DNA from: Nitrospira sp. BO4
GTDB lineage: Bacteria; Nitrospirota; Nitrospiria; Nitrospirales; Nitrospiraceae
Length of the DNA stretch: 64,000 nt
NCBI GenBank assembly: GCA_030144965.1
Contig: JAMPUU010000012.1
Span: 620,001 to 684,000 of the forward strand
Direction of reading: 5' to 3'
In this document: piece after piece, positions 54,582 to 62,020 of the stretch
Layout: every line of letters begins with the position of its first letter
Numbering within the stretch: position 1 is the first letter of the stretch
Translations under genes and position numbers: made by a program
Notes under the pieces: generated by a model
Told to the model about the DNA's origin: nothing
The model's input: only the letters and a program-made list of their open reading frames with translations
The model's database searches: none

Positions 54582-55523
54582 CTATGCAGCCGAGGAGCCC
54601 AGTTGCTCACCAACCTTGACGTGGTGCCCAGCCAGGAATTGAGCCACCGACATTCGCTTCGAATTGGCCGTCTGGATTTCGCGGATCTCAAGCAGACCAT
54701 CACCGGTCGCCACTAGGATCGATTGCTTATTCACTGCGACGATGGTACCCGGCTTCTCTGTCGTCGGGCCAATAGTCGAAACCGCGTTCCAAACATTCCA
54801 GCGCTCCCCACCCAAAAACGTATAGGCCCCCGGCCAAGGGGAAAGTCCTCGGACTCGGTTGGCGAGGGATGCTGCTCTCACGCTCCAGTCAATGAGGCCG
54901 TCTTCTTTCTTCAAGATCGGCGCCATGGTGGCCTGTCCATCATCTTGCTTCTTGGGCATCAATGTCCCGGCTTTCAACTGTGCGAGGGTTTCGACGAGCA
55001 GCCGCCCGCCCGTCTCGGCCAAACGCGGAGCCAATGTACCGGTCGTATCGTCAGGTGTGATGGGTAACCTTTCTTGAAGCAGGATCGCGCCTGTATCCAT
55101 TCCTTCGTCCATCAGCATCGTGGTGATACCGGTTTCGGTTTCTCCATTGATAATTGCCCATTGCACCGGAGCAGCTCCTCGATATTTCGGCAACAGTGAG
55201 CCATGCACGTTTACACAACCCATGGGAGGAAGACTCAGTATCGGGGTATGTAGAATTCGCCCGAAGGCCGCTACTGTGATTACATCAGGCTGCCATGCAG
55301 AAAGAGCTTGCAAGAAGTCGGGGGTTCGGATCTTGAGAGGCTGCAAGATGGGAATACCGGCTCGCTCAGCGACCAGTTTGACAGGCGGAGGTACGAGATG
55401 CTGCCCACGTCCCTTCGGTCGATCCGGTTGCGTCACGACCCCCACGACTTGGTCCTTCGAACGAAGCAGGGCCTCCAACGACGGCACGGCGAATTCCGGT
55501 GTCCCCATAAAGACGATCCGCAT
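54582..55523 (-). CDS. fmt: Methionyl-tRNA formyltransferase
   Basis: This is a 313-residue protein: MRIVFMGTPEFAVPSLEALL, the catalytic region VNVHGSLLPKYRGAAPVQWA with NGETETGITTMLMDEGMD, and the C-terminal OB fold. It formylates initiator Met-tRNA. The initiator tRNA gene itself lies only 88 nt away, divergently transcribed, so substrate tRNA and enzyme are neighbours. Confidence 0.95.
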   Translation of the reverse strand: MRIVFMGTPEFAVPSLEALLRSKDQVVGVVTQPDRPKGRGQHLVPPPVKLVAERAGIPILQPLKIRTPDFLQALSAWQPDVITVAAFGRILHTPILSLPPMGCVNVHGSLLPKYRGAAPVQWAIINGETETGITTMLMDEGMDTGAILLQERLPITPDDTTGTLAPRLAETGGRLLVETLAQLKAGTLMPKKQDDGQATMAPILKKEDGLIDWSVRAASLANRVRGLSPWPGAYTFLGGERWNVWNAVSTIGPTTEKPGTIVAVNKQSILVATGDGLLEIREIQTANSKRMSVAQFLAGHHVKVGEQLGSSAA

Positions 55524-55575
55524 GCCTTCGCTTTAACATCGTGGTAGCGAGAAAGCAATCGTGCAACACCTCAAC

Positions 55576-55604
55576 TTGACTTGCCGCTCGGCGCTTTGTT
55601 AGCA
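55576..55604 (+). promoter_or_regulatory. Initiator tRNA promoter
   Basis: TTGACT (55576-55581), 17 nt, TTAGCA (55599-55604), 6 nt before the tRNA. It shares the -10 and following T with the tRNA-Val promoter. Confidence 0.55.
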
Positions 55605-55610
55605 TCCGGC

Positions 55611-55687
<77 letters not shown>

Positions 55688-55704
55688 ACCTTTCTTCTTC
55701 TCTT

Positions 55705-56802
55705 TCAACAACTTATCACCGATTCTCTCCCAGGTTCCGTGAGTGCGGAATTCGCCGATTGTGCTAAAACTGTGCTAATTCCCCCTGGAACACGATCGAG
55801 AATCTCAATCCCAGCGCGCAAACTCTCCGGATAATGATGCGCATAACGCATCACCATGGAGATTGTTTTCCACCGTCCAAGCTTTTGCACGGTGTAGATG
55901 TCGGCGCCGGCTTGTACCAGTCGAGTGGCAAAGGTATGGCGCAAATCATGAAACCGAAAGCGTTTCACGTCTGCTTTTCGCATTGCTGGATAGAAAACAC
56001 GCAGGAGGTCCCGCGCGTCCATCCGGTTTCCAGCCCCGTTGAAGAACACATAATCCGTCTTCAGTGATCGAACTTTGGCCCGGGCTTTCAGCACCTCAAG
56101 CGTCTTCGCATTGACCGGAAGCGTATCTCTGCCTCCGTTCTTTTGTTCCAGCAGCGTAATGGTTCTCCTGAACAGATCCACGTTGCACCATTCGAGATTC
56201 AGGATTTCACTCTGCCGGAGTCCCGTGTTCACCGCAAATACAATGATTTCTTGCAGCCAGACGGGAGACGCCGCCAAGAGACGCGCTTCTTCCTCGGCTG
56301 TAAGCCACCGTTCGATCAGATTATGCACTTTTTCTTTCGAGACCCGTTGCACCGGATTTTCCGCTACCCATTCCCATTCCTTTACCGCAAGCTGAAACGC
56401 ATGGCTCAAGAGCGTAAGTTCGTTGTTAATCGTCTTGGCCGCTGCTCCCTCAGCTCGCCGCTTCGACTTATGTGCCGCTAAAAGAGAAGGTCGTACTTCC
56501 TTCAACGTCAGATCCCCGAATGCCCGAATGAGATGCTGTGCCCGTGAGATATCACCGCGATGCGTGGTCGGCGCTCTATTTGGAGCCGAATGATCTCTAA
56601 GATATCGCTCCAAAAGGTCCTTCACCGTCTTATCGGCCCCTGCTTCGGGTGCATACCACTTCCCCTCAGCGATCTGGACCATGACCTTGTGGTAAATCTT
56701 TTCGGCTAACTTCTTATCCGTGACTTCCGTGGATCTCCTGACCTGCTTCCCCTGATACGGAAAGCCCATCCACCAGACCCGTCCTCGACGAAACAGAGCC
56801 AT
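55705..56802 (-). CDS. int: Tyrosine-recombinase integrase
   Basis: This is a 365-residue phage integrase. N-terminal arm and core-binding parts (residues 1-165) precede a catalytic domain with R in NTGLRQSEIL, the H-x-x-R in FHDLRHTFATR, a W in KLGRWKT (usual His position) and nucleophile Y in VMRYAHH. It abuts the initiator tRNA, with its stop 17 nt from the tRNA end. It starts 14 nt after the excisionase-like gene. It probably catalyses integration of the filamentous phage, instead of the host XerCD used by many inoviruses. Confidence 0.93.
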   Translation of the reverse strand: MALFRRGRVWWMGFPYQGKQVRRSTEVTDKKLAEKIYHKVMVQIAEGKWYAPEAGADKTVKDLLERYLRDHSAPNRAPTTHRGDISRAQHLIRAFGDLTLKEVRPSLLAAHKSKRRAEGAAAKTINNELTLLSHAFQLAVKEWEWVAENPVQRVSKEKVHNLIERWLTAEEEARLLAASPVWLQEIIVFAVNTGLRQSEILNLEWCNVDLFRRTITLLEQKNGGRDTLPVNAKTLEVLKARAKVRSLKTDYVFFNGAGNRMDARDLLRVFYPAMRKADVKRFRFHDLRHTFATRLVQAGADIYTVQKLGRWKTISMVMRYAHHYPESLRAGIEILDRVPGGISTVLAQSANSALTEPGRESVISC

Positions 56803-56816
56803 CGGTAACCTCCTTG

Positions 56817-57101
56817 TTAGGCCCTGTCTTTGTCTGGTTTCTCGCGGGCAGGAGTATAGACTTCGCGTTTGGCGGCTTCAATAAGCTGATCCACACCGCG
56901 ATTTGAGTGACGGGTCAACGGAGGAAGCGTTTCTTTTGGCCCTGAATCGAACGAGCGCAACCAGGTTGTTATAGCATCTGGTTCGAATCGAAGCACCCCA
57001 TGGATCTTCCGACACGGAATCTTTCCCTGAGCTGCCCACAGGTATAGCGTGGATGGTTTCACATTGAGCCACGCTGAGAGATCTTTCACCGTCAGTAACA
57101 T
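56817..57101 (-). CDS. Excisionase-like HTH protein
   Basis: This 94-residue protein has an N-terminal MerR/excisionase-type winged helix: LTVKDLSAWLNVKPSTLYLW, AAQGKIPCRKIHGVLRFEPD, AITTWLR. The C-terminal 40 residues are basic and disordered-looking. The start is the first ATG in the frame. Paired with integrase (14 nt), it would steer excision, or regulate int. A distinct protein of similar type occurs at the other end of the phage (63058). Confidence 0.8.
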   Translation of the reverse strand: MLLTVKDLSAWLNVKPSTLYLWAAQGKIPCRKIHGVLRFEPDAITTWLRSFDSGPKETLPPLTRHSNRGVDQLIEAAKREVYTPAREKPDKDRA

Positions 57102-57316
57102 ATAACCTCAGTTTCAATCGGGGGAAGTCTTTCGACACCCCCGTTCCCCTTCTCATGCGCCCGCGTCACCGCCGGCGTGGACCGAAGACTGAGTCTCCAG
57201 TGGTGGCGGGCCATCGCTGAAGAGCAGCGGATCAGGCCTTCCCGAACAGCCTCGGTCCTCTCTTCCCTGTCCAGGCCTGCCCACTGCGAGCGCGCTGTGC
57301 CCTCATCCTCCTTGTC

Positions 57317-57349
57317 TGTCCCACCCCCTGGTTTGTGCGGGGTGGGACA
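57317..57349. repeat. Perfect 11-bp hairpin in the phage intergenic region
   Basis: TGTCCCACCCC (57317-57327), an 11-nt loop, then GGGGTGGGACA (57339-57349). It lies in the 270-nt gap between the excisionase start (57101) and radC start (57374), the only large non-coding gap inside the phage. This is the expected place for a phage origin or packaging hairpin. It could also be a terminator. Confidence 0.5.
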
Positions 57350-57373
57350 ACAATTTCTTCAAGGAGGATTCGG

Positions 57374-57883
57374 ATGAATCAAGATGCAGAACACATTCCC
57401 GTCAGGCCGAAACGGCTGATGAAGGCCAGTCGACCAGCGTTGCCGTATCGCGCCCCTCGGTATCGCGTCACGTTGATCTGTGAAACGGAGGGGACGGGGT
57501 CGGCCCAACCCGTCCGGGACTCGAGTGCGGCAGCCGCGATGTTTCGGCCCTGCTTTGACGGCCTGGACCGGGAACACTTCGTCGTCTGTGGGCTGGATGC
57601 CAAGCATTGTGTGATCGGGATCAATGTGGTCTCGGTCGGGTCCTTGTCGCTTTCGATCGTACATCCACGTGAGGTCTTCAAACCGTTGATCGTGATGAAT
57701 GCAGCCGCCTGGCTCTGTGCGCATAACCATCCTTCCGGTGACGTGACGCCGAGCCAAGAAGATCGGCTGTTGACCAAGCGACTGCGCGAGGCCGGTGAGC
57801 TGTTGGGGATCACACTGCTGGATCATCTCATCCTCGGCGAGGCGCGCCACTTTAGCTTTGCCGATGAGGGCTGGCCGTGCTAG
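57374..57883 (+). CDS. RadC/JAB-domain protein
   Basis: This is a 169-residue protein after AAGGAGG. It carries the JAB/MPN metalloprotease-like motif of RadC proteins: FVVCGLDAKHCVIGINVV, HPREVFKPLIVMNAAAWLCA, and HNHPSGDVTPSQED. LLDHLILGEARHFSFADEG follows. The helix-hairpin-helix N-domain of full-length RadC is absent; the first 50 residues are phage-specific. It is the only rightward gene of the phage, and its stop codon interlocks with that of the second coat gene in a shared CTAG. Function in the phage is unknown; RadC-type proteins are common on mobile elements. Confidence 0.85.
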   Translation: MNQDAEHIPVRPKRLMKASRPALPYRAPRYRVTLICETEGTGSAQPVRDSSAAAAMFRPCFDGLDREHFVVCGLDAKHCVIGINVVSVGSLSLSIVHPREVFKPLIVMNAAAWLCAHNHPSGDVTPSQEDRLLTKRLREAGELLGITLLDHLILGEARHFSFADEGWPC

Positions 57884-58023
57884 CCCCGGAGTAAACGCAA
57901 CACCCACAGGACCGCCGAGGCGGTGAGCGCGATCCCAATGACCGCGGCACCCCACCCAATGATGTCTGCAGCCAAGGCAGTGCCGAGTTGCTGCAGATCC
58001 GATGCGACCGACGCCCAGGCCAT
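57880..58023 (-). CDS. Second pVIII-like coat protein, no signal peptide
   Basis: ATG 58023 follows GGAGG at 7-8 nt and gives a 47-residue peptide. It has a short N-terminal polar part (SVASDLQQLGTALAAD), one membrane helix (IIGWGAAVIGIALTASAVLW) and a basic end (VLRLLRG). Size and layout match a filamentous-phage major coat, but unlike the upstream copy it has no signal peptide, as in the Pf3 phage coat. The longer frame to 58098 has no such features. Confidence 0.6.
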   Translation of the reverse strand: MAWASVASDLQQLGTALAADIIGWGAAVIGIALTASAVLWVLRLLRG

Positions 58024-58071
58024 CGACGGGTCCTCCTGTTCTTTCTCCTCTTGTTCCTCTCTCACCGAGCA

Positions 58072-58095
58072 GCTCCTGCCACGCGTTGCAGGAGC
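58072..58095 (-). repeat. 8-bp inverted repeat after the major coat gene
   Basis: GCTCCTGC (58072-58079), an 8-nt loop, GCAGGAGC (58088-58095), 12 nt after the pVIII stop. In Ff phages a terminator follows gene VIII; this hairpin may play that role, but it has no T tract. Confidence 0.4.
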
Positions 58096-58107
58096 CACCC
58101 TGCCGCC

Positions 58108-58317
58108 TTAGCGAACCAAGGATTTGACTCGCTTGTAGGCGTAGATCGTGAGCGCCACCCCGATGAACACCACCCCCCAGGCCACAATGTCAGCCTTAAC
58201 GTTGGAGATGGTCGTGGTGCTCGCCGTGTCCACCGGGAACACCTGCGCCAGCACCGTCTGCGCGCTGAGCACGGTCCCCAGGACCGCCACCGAGAGACCT
58301 TGCAGTGACTTCCTCAT
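58108..58317 (-). CDS. Major coat protein pVIII-like
   Basis: This is a 69-residue precursor. ATG 58317 follows AGGGGGTG at 6 nt (ATG 58323 also possible). The signal peptide is MRKSLQGLSVAVLGTVLSAQ, cleaved after VLA. The mature 45-residue chain starts QVFPVDTAST, has a membrane helix (DIVAWGVVFIGVALTIYAY) and a basic C-terminus (KRVKSLVR) that would contact the packaged DNA. This is the classic inovirus pVIII plan. The gene lies 27 nt after a 33-residue peptide gene. Confidence 0.85.
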   Translation of the reverse strand: MRKSLQGLSVAVLGTVLSAQTVLAQVFPVDTASTTTISNVKADIVAWGVVFIGVALTIYAYKRVKSLVR

Positions 58318-58344
58318 GCCCATCACCCCCTTTCTGGGCTCTGA

Positions 58345-58446
58345 TTACTGCGTCAGCAAGAGACGAAGAATCATGCCGACTGTGAAGCCCCCGAGATAAC
58401 AGGCCGCCGCCCAAAAGACGGCGGCATCAATCGCCGCTTGATCCAT
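58345..58446 (-). CDS. 33-residue membrane peptide (possible pVII/pIX)
   Basis: The ATG at 58446 lies inside the 3' end of the Zot gene in another frame (stop codons 80 nt apart). The peptide is MDQAAIDAAVFWAAACYLGG, then FTVGMILRLLLTQ: an acidic N-terminus, one membrane helix and a C-terminal arginine. Size (33) equals that of Ff minor coat pVII and pIX (33 and 32). Placement directly before pVIII also fits. No domain match can be claimed for so short a chain. Confidence 0.5.
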   Translation of the reverse strand: MDQAAIDAAVFWAAACYLGGFTVGMILRLLLTQ

Positions 58447-59575
58447 CACACACCCGTTCTTGGTTATCGACGCCGATACATTTCACGTCCGCCTTCTCTT
58501 CGTGGTGCTGAAACAACGGCGAGGCTTTGGCCGCGGCATCGTCCAGTGGTTGACGCTCCAGCACCTGCACGATCGCGCGTGGATTCTCTTCGCCGCCCCA
58601 CAGAATTCGGTCAGACAGCAAGGTCGGGACGCCCTTGATGATCTGTTCCGTGACCGGCGCGCCCACCAGCGCGGCAATCTGTCCGGCCGTGAGGATGCGG
58701 CCCTGGGCATCGACCCAGTACGCCTTGCCATCCATCACTATTCCCCCTTCAATGCGTAAGCGGTCTTGATTCGCGGCCGGGGAACCGGTGGCTGGTGGTG
58801 GAACGAGTGGATCGGTTGAGACTGCGGTCTCCGCTCGTTTCAGGAGCGCGGGATTCGTTTCGATTGTTGGCGATGCTGTCTTGGACACGGGTGGCTTCGC
58901 CGTGCCGGAGAACCAGGTGCCCCAGCTGATGAAGCCGAGAGCCCCTACTAGGCCCAGCCCCCCGATCATCAGCAGCGGACTCGACAACACCGTCTTCATC
59001 CGTCGTTCCTCTCGAATGCCGCCCGTCGCATAGCTGGAGTAGTAGGCATAGATCTTCGGGTCATACTTCCCGATCAGTGTTCGAATTACTTCCGTCTCTT
59101 CAGGATTCCCGCGCACGAAGCCCTGAAAGCGGCGCGTCATCCCAAAGCGCTCCATGCGACGAAACTTGATCGTGCTCTCGACCAAGCGCGTCACCCCGGA
59201 GGTCAGTTGCCGGCAGTCCTGCGCCATGAGGAGGAGATCGATGCCATAGTGGCGATGGGTTTCGAGCCAGCGGAGGATGTCACCTGGCACTTTCTCCTTG
59301 GCCCGGAAGATCGTCTGCGCCTCATCGAGACAGATCGCCGATCCTGGTTCGACGGTGGGCAAGAGCGAGGGGATCTGAGCCCGGTCATGCCACAGGGTGA
59401 CTTGCTTCTGGAGATCCGAAAGTGGCCGCCCTTCAAACAGGGCGAGCCGATCCAGATAGAACCCGTCCACTGCCACATAGAGGCGGCGTCCAGCGCGCAA
59501 CCAAGGGAGCAGATAGTCCGCCACCGCGTAATAGGATTTTCCACTGCCTGGTGTTCCTTCTAACAAGGTAATCAT
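58427..59575 (-). CDS. Zot/pI-like phage assembly ATPase
   Basis: This is a 382-residue protein. Walker A is LEGTPGSGKSY and Walker B is AICLDEAQ. GVTRLVESTIKFRRMER and YDPKIYAYYSSY are typical of Zot-family proteins. One membrane helix (LLMIGGLGLVGALGFISWGT, about residues 200-222) puts the ATPase inside and a 150-residue tail outside. pI proteins drive phage extrusion across the inner membrane. The start ATG overlaps the pVI-like stop (ATGA). Confidence 0.93.
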   Translation of the reverse strand: MITLLEGTPGSGKSYYAVADYLLPWLRAGRRLYVAVDGFYLDRLALFEGRPLSDLQKQVTLWHDRAQIPSLLPTVEPGSAICLDEAQTIFRAKEKVPGDILRWLETHRHYGIDLLLMAQDCRQLTSGVTRLVESTIKFRRMERFGMTRRFQGFVRGNPEETEVIRTLIGKYDPKIYAYYSSYATGGIREERRMKTVLSSPLLMIGGLGLVGALGFISWGTWFSGTAKPPVSKTASPTIETNPALLKRAETAVSTDPLVPPPATGSPAANQDRLRIEGGIVMDGKAYWVDAQGRILTAGQIAALVGAPVTEQIIKGVPTLLSDRILWGGEENPRAIVQVLERQPLDDAAAKASPLFQHHEEKADVKCIGVDNQERVCDGSSGD

Positions 59576-59847
59576 GAGCCCCACCTGACAAATGGAATCG
59601 CTTGCAAGGTGAACCGCACCACCATGGCCGAGGCAATGATGGCGACGGCCTGGCTCATCCCGGTCGCCCCCAAAACCCAGGTGTACTGCACGGGAATGAT
59701 GGGCACACTGAGGGAACCGGTTCCGAGTGACGCCAACAAGCTATCCGCAACTCCCAGGACAGAATCCCAGCCTGCTTTCCACACATCCGTGAAGGCCAGG
59801 ATCATGTCGAGCAGGAAGCAATAGATGAGATTCAACAGCGCCGTCAT
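59572..59847 (-). CDS. pVI-like minor coat protein (DUF2523-like)
   Basis: This 91-residue hydrophobic protein has three helices: LLNLIYCFLLDMILAF, a central SVLGVADSLLASLG and YTWVLGATGMSQAVAIIASA. The closing MVVRFTLQAIPFVRWG is typical of DUF2523/pVI-like phage proteins. It sits between pIII-like and Zot genes, as usual for inovirus gene VI. It overlaps the Zot start and lies 3 nt after the pIII stop. Confidence 0.8.
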   Translation of the reverse strand: MTALLNLIYCFLLDMILAFTDVWKAGWDSVLGVADSLLASLGTGSLSVPIIPVQYTWVLGATGMSQAVAIIASAMVVRFTLQAIPFVRWGS

Positions 59848-59850
59848 GGC

Positions 59851-61104
59851 TTATCCATTTCCCACAAAGATGATGCGATAGGCGGCGAAGCCCGCCCCGG
59901 CGATGACAATGGCGCGAAGCGCCAAAAACATCGTGGACCAGTCGTTGAAGTTGACCGCGAAGGTCCCGAATTGCATGGAGGTCCAGGTAATCGTCGGCAA
60001 GTCTGATGGCCACGTCAGGGATTGCAGGAGTGCCAATTGCCCCGCGATGCCTGACCCTCTCCATGCTGTCATGTGCTCCTCGAGAATCGCCCCGAAGGAC
60101 CGCAGCTCATGATCTCCCGTCGAACACTGTACGGTGGTGCTACTGTCATCTTGCGTCGTGGTCGAGCCATCCGGATTGGTCGTGGTGGTCGTCGTCGTCG
60201 TGGTCTGCTGCGTCGTGGTCGAGGTGGTTTGGGTGCCGGCAGGGGGCGTGGCATTCGGATCGATCATGACGCTGTCGTCGGGCACCTGATTGGAGGGCAC
60301 CACGGTAGTTGGAGCATCGCTCGGCGTCACTGGATCATTGATCACGGTCGACGCATCCGTGGCCGATTGCCCTGACCCCACCGGCGACGTATTGCTGGCT
60401 GGACTGTTGGGTCCGGTCGGGTTCTCGTTCCAGTAGTCTTGAATGTCTTGTGCGGTGGCTGGTTGCGGCTCGCTTTGCTGGGAGGGATTTGGGTTCCAGG
60501 GATAGCGGAACGCCAGACAGGTCTGCGGCGCTTGCGCGCTGTACCAGCCGTTCCACCCGGCTGGTGGATCGCCGACCATGGCGAGCTTGCAACCAATCCC
60601 GCCAGGCGTCGGTGTCGGAACGGTGAGGTATTCCACCCAATTGGTCATGCACTCCGGAGCACCCGGGCATTGACGGATCTCAGCGCCTCCAGGCTCAGGG
60701 TAGCCTTCGATGTCCGGGGCTCCCGGCGTCGCTGACGCCGCCTTGATGTCCTGCACTTGTTGCGCATCCAAATGCATCTGAGCCAGGACGAGGCCTGCCG
60801 CGATGGCCAGCCCCGGCCAGCCGGTCGCCGCGGTGATCGTCCGGACGGCGATCGAGGTGCCGGGATTTGCGAGCGCGATGGCTTGGGCAGCCGCCCCAGC
60901 CTGTGCCGCCTGGCGGGCCAGCATCATCGTGTGGAACTGTGTGGCCGTCATGATCCGGCTGTACCCCGTGGCCGCGAAGGTGAGCTGCGGCCAGAGGCAC
61001 AGTGCCACCGCCACGCAGTAGAGGACGGTGGCATAGCTGCTCAGGGCTAGAGTCGCCCGGAGAGCACCCCGGTCAAGAAACAGGCGAGAAAGAACATGAG
61101 CCAT
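59851..61104 (-). CDS. pIII-like adsorption protein
   Basis: This is a 417-residue protein. An N-terminal hydrophobic signal (about residues 21-44, cleavage near TFAA) is followed by a helical region and a cysteine-containing domain (QCPGAPECMTNW, IGCKLAMVGD, CLAFRYPWNP). A long Pro/Ser/Thr linker (residues 215-330) ends in a threonine run (TTTQQTTTTTTTTTNPDGST). A C-terminal domain with one Cys follows, then a final membrane anchor (FLALRAIVIAGAGFAAYRII). Size, order and anchor match the receptor-binding tip protein of filamentous phages. Its receptor cannot be read from sequence. Confidence 0.82.
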   Translation of the reverse strand: MAHVLSRLFLDRGALRATLALSSYATVLYCVAVALCLWPQLTFAATGYSRIMTATQFHTMMLARQAAQAGAAAQAIALANPGTSIAVRTITAATGWPGLAIAAGLVLAQMHLDAQQVQDIKAASATPGAPDIEGYPEPGGAEIRQCPGAPECMTNWVEYLTVPTPTPGGIGCKLAMVGDPPAGWNGWYSAQAPQTCLAFRYPWNPNPSQQSEPQPATAQDIQDYWNENPTGPNSPASNTSPVGSGQSATDASTVINDPVTPSDAPTTVVPSNQVPDDSVMIDPNATPPAGTQTTSTTTQQTTTTTTTTTNPDGSTTTQDDSSTTVQCSTGDHELRSFGAILEEHMTAWRGSGIAGQLALLQSLTWPSDLPTITWTSMQFGTFAVNFNDWSTMFLALRAIVIAGAGFAAYRIIFVGNG

Positions 61105-61142
61105 GTCAGTTGTTGCTCCAACGTCAGATCGGTGAAGATCAT
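61047..61142 (-). CDS. 31-residue membrane peptide overlapping pIII start
   Basis: The ATG at 61142 opens MIFTDLTLEQQLTWLMFFLA and continues CFLTGVLSGRL, stopping inside the pIII-like gene in another frame. It has an acidic N-terminus, one membrane helix and an arginine near the C-terminus. Its position before gene III and its length fit a pVII/pIX-type tip protein. The ribosome-binding site is weak. Confidence 0.45.
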   Translation of the reverse strand: MIFTDLTLEQQLTWLMFFLACFLTGVLSGRL

Positions 61143-61163
61143 CAGCGTTCTCGGTTGTTCTTC

Positions 61164-61454
61164 TTACTTCCCCTGTGACCCATGAGAGGCAGCCTGGGTC
61201 ATCGGCTGATACCCCGTCACATCCAGGAACCGTTGGCCCTTGAACTCCCGGAGATTCACCGTGACCTGCGCCGCTTTCATCTTGTTGGCCTCCATGAGCT
61301 TGTAGAGCGACTCATGGTCTTCCGAGATGCTCGCTTCCAAGGTGGTGGTGTCCTCCTCGAAATACAGCACGGCATTGCGAAAGATCCGTTTGCCATCCTG
61401 ACTCGGTCTTGACTTGACGCCCATCACGACACAGGTGCCGACGAACTTTGACAT
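61164..61454 (-). CDS. Small ssDNA-binding-like protein (pV-like)
   Basis: This 96-residue protein is rich in beta strands: KFVGTCVVMGVKSRPSQDGK, FRNAVLYFEEDTTTLEAS, QVTVNLREFKGQRFLDVT. This fits an OB fold like gene V protein, which coats the single-stranded phage DNA. It sits between replication and structural genes, the usual place for gene V. It ends 22 nt before a tiny membrane peptide gene. Confidence 0.7.
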   Translation of the reverse strand: MSKFVGTCVVMGVKSRPSQDGKRIFRNAVLYFEEDTTTLEASISEDHESLYKLMEANKMKAAQVTVNLREFKGQRFLDVTGYQPMTQAASHGSQGK

Positions 61455-61475
61455 GTGATTCCCTCCTTGATGATG

Positions 61476-61709
61476 TTAGTTGGACCACCGAAACCAGCCC
61501 TGCTTGGTACAGGACCAGAGATAGACCCACACCGTGCCGCAGCTCTGACACCGGCCACGCAATCGCGGCCCGCACATGTAGAGCTTCAAGACCCCGGTGT
61601 GGCATTGGCGGCAGACCACCCGTCGCTCGGATGTGACTACCGCATGTTGTGCTTCACTTGTGCGAGATACTGGTTGTTCTGCCAACGGGCCAGGTGTGTG
61701 CGTCGCCAT
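61476..61709 (-). CDS. Small zinc-ribbon phage protein
   Basis: This is a 77-residue protein. ATG 61709 shares its A with the stop codon TGA of the upstream RHH gene. A zinc ribbon CRQCHTGVLKLYMC with RGRCQSCGTVWVY (CxxC...CxxC) occupies the second half. The end WFRWSN is aromatic. Function is unknown; similar small ribbons recur in inovirus replication modules. Confidence 0.6.
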   Translation of the reverse strand: MATHTPGPLAEQPVSRTSEAQHAVVTSERRVVCRQCHTGVLKLYMCGPRLRGRCQSCGTVWVYLWSCTKQGWFRWSN

Positions 61710-61969
61710 CAGACTCCTCCTGTGTGCGAGGATTCGGCGGTCTGCTCCATGCGGATGCCGCACCAGGCCGCCTCCACCTGAAGCAGATGGTCCACACGCG
61801 CCTGCAGGACCTGCATCACCTGCGCGTTGAGCCCCTCGGTCCTGGCAAGCTGATAGAGGCCCAGCCGCAGAATGTCGGAATAGGTGACATCCCGCTTTGC
61901 CGCGAGGCTCATGAGTAAGGCTCGTTCCTCATTCAGCAATCTGACGGTCAGCGCCGAAGCACGCTTCAT
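61709..61969 (-). CDS. Ribbon-helix-helix-like regulator
   Basis: This 86-residue protein starts at ATG 61969 after GGGAGGGAG. MKRASALTVRLLNEERALLM with AKRDVTYSDILRLGLYQLA has the beta-strand/two-helix look of Arc/CopG-type DNA-binding proteins. The rest is a helical tail with a Cys. A role in copy-number or early/late control is a guess from position after rep. Confidence 0.6.
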   Translation of the reverse strand: MKRASALTVRLLNEERALLMSLAAKRDVTYSDILRLGLYQLARTEGLNAQVMQVLQARVDHLLQVEAAWCGIRMEQTAESSHTGGV

Positions 61970-62020
61970 GACTCCCTCCCTGTAAACACCCATTTCATTG
62001 TTGACTCCGCCATTGACTGG

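Noticed and set aside
57880..58098. 72-codon version of the second coat gene
   Set aside because: The first 25 codons encode an Arg/Glu-rich stretch over the hairpin. The ATG at 58023 with GGAGG gives a typical coat-protein layout.
60006..60375. Arg/Gly/Trp-rich frames opposite the pIII linker
   Set aside because: They are the reverse of the Thr/Asp-rich pIII repeat and carry only low-complexity sequence.
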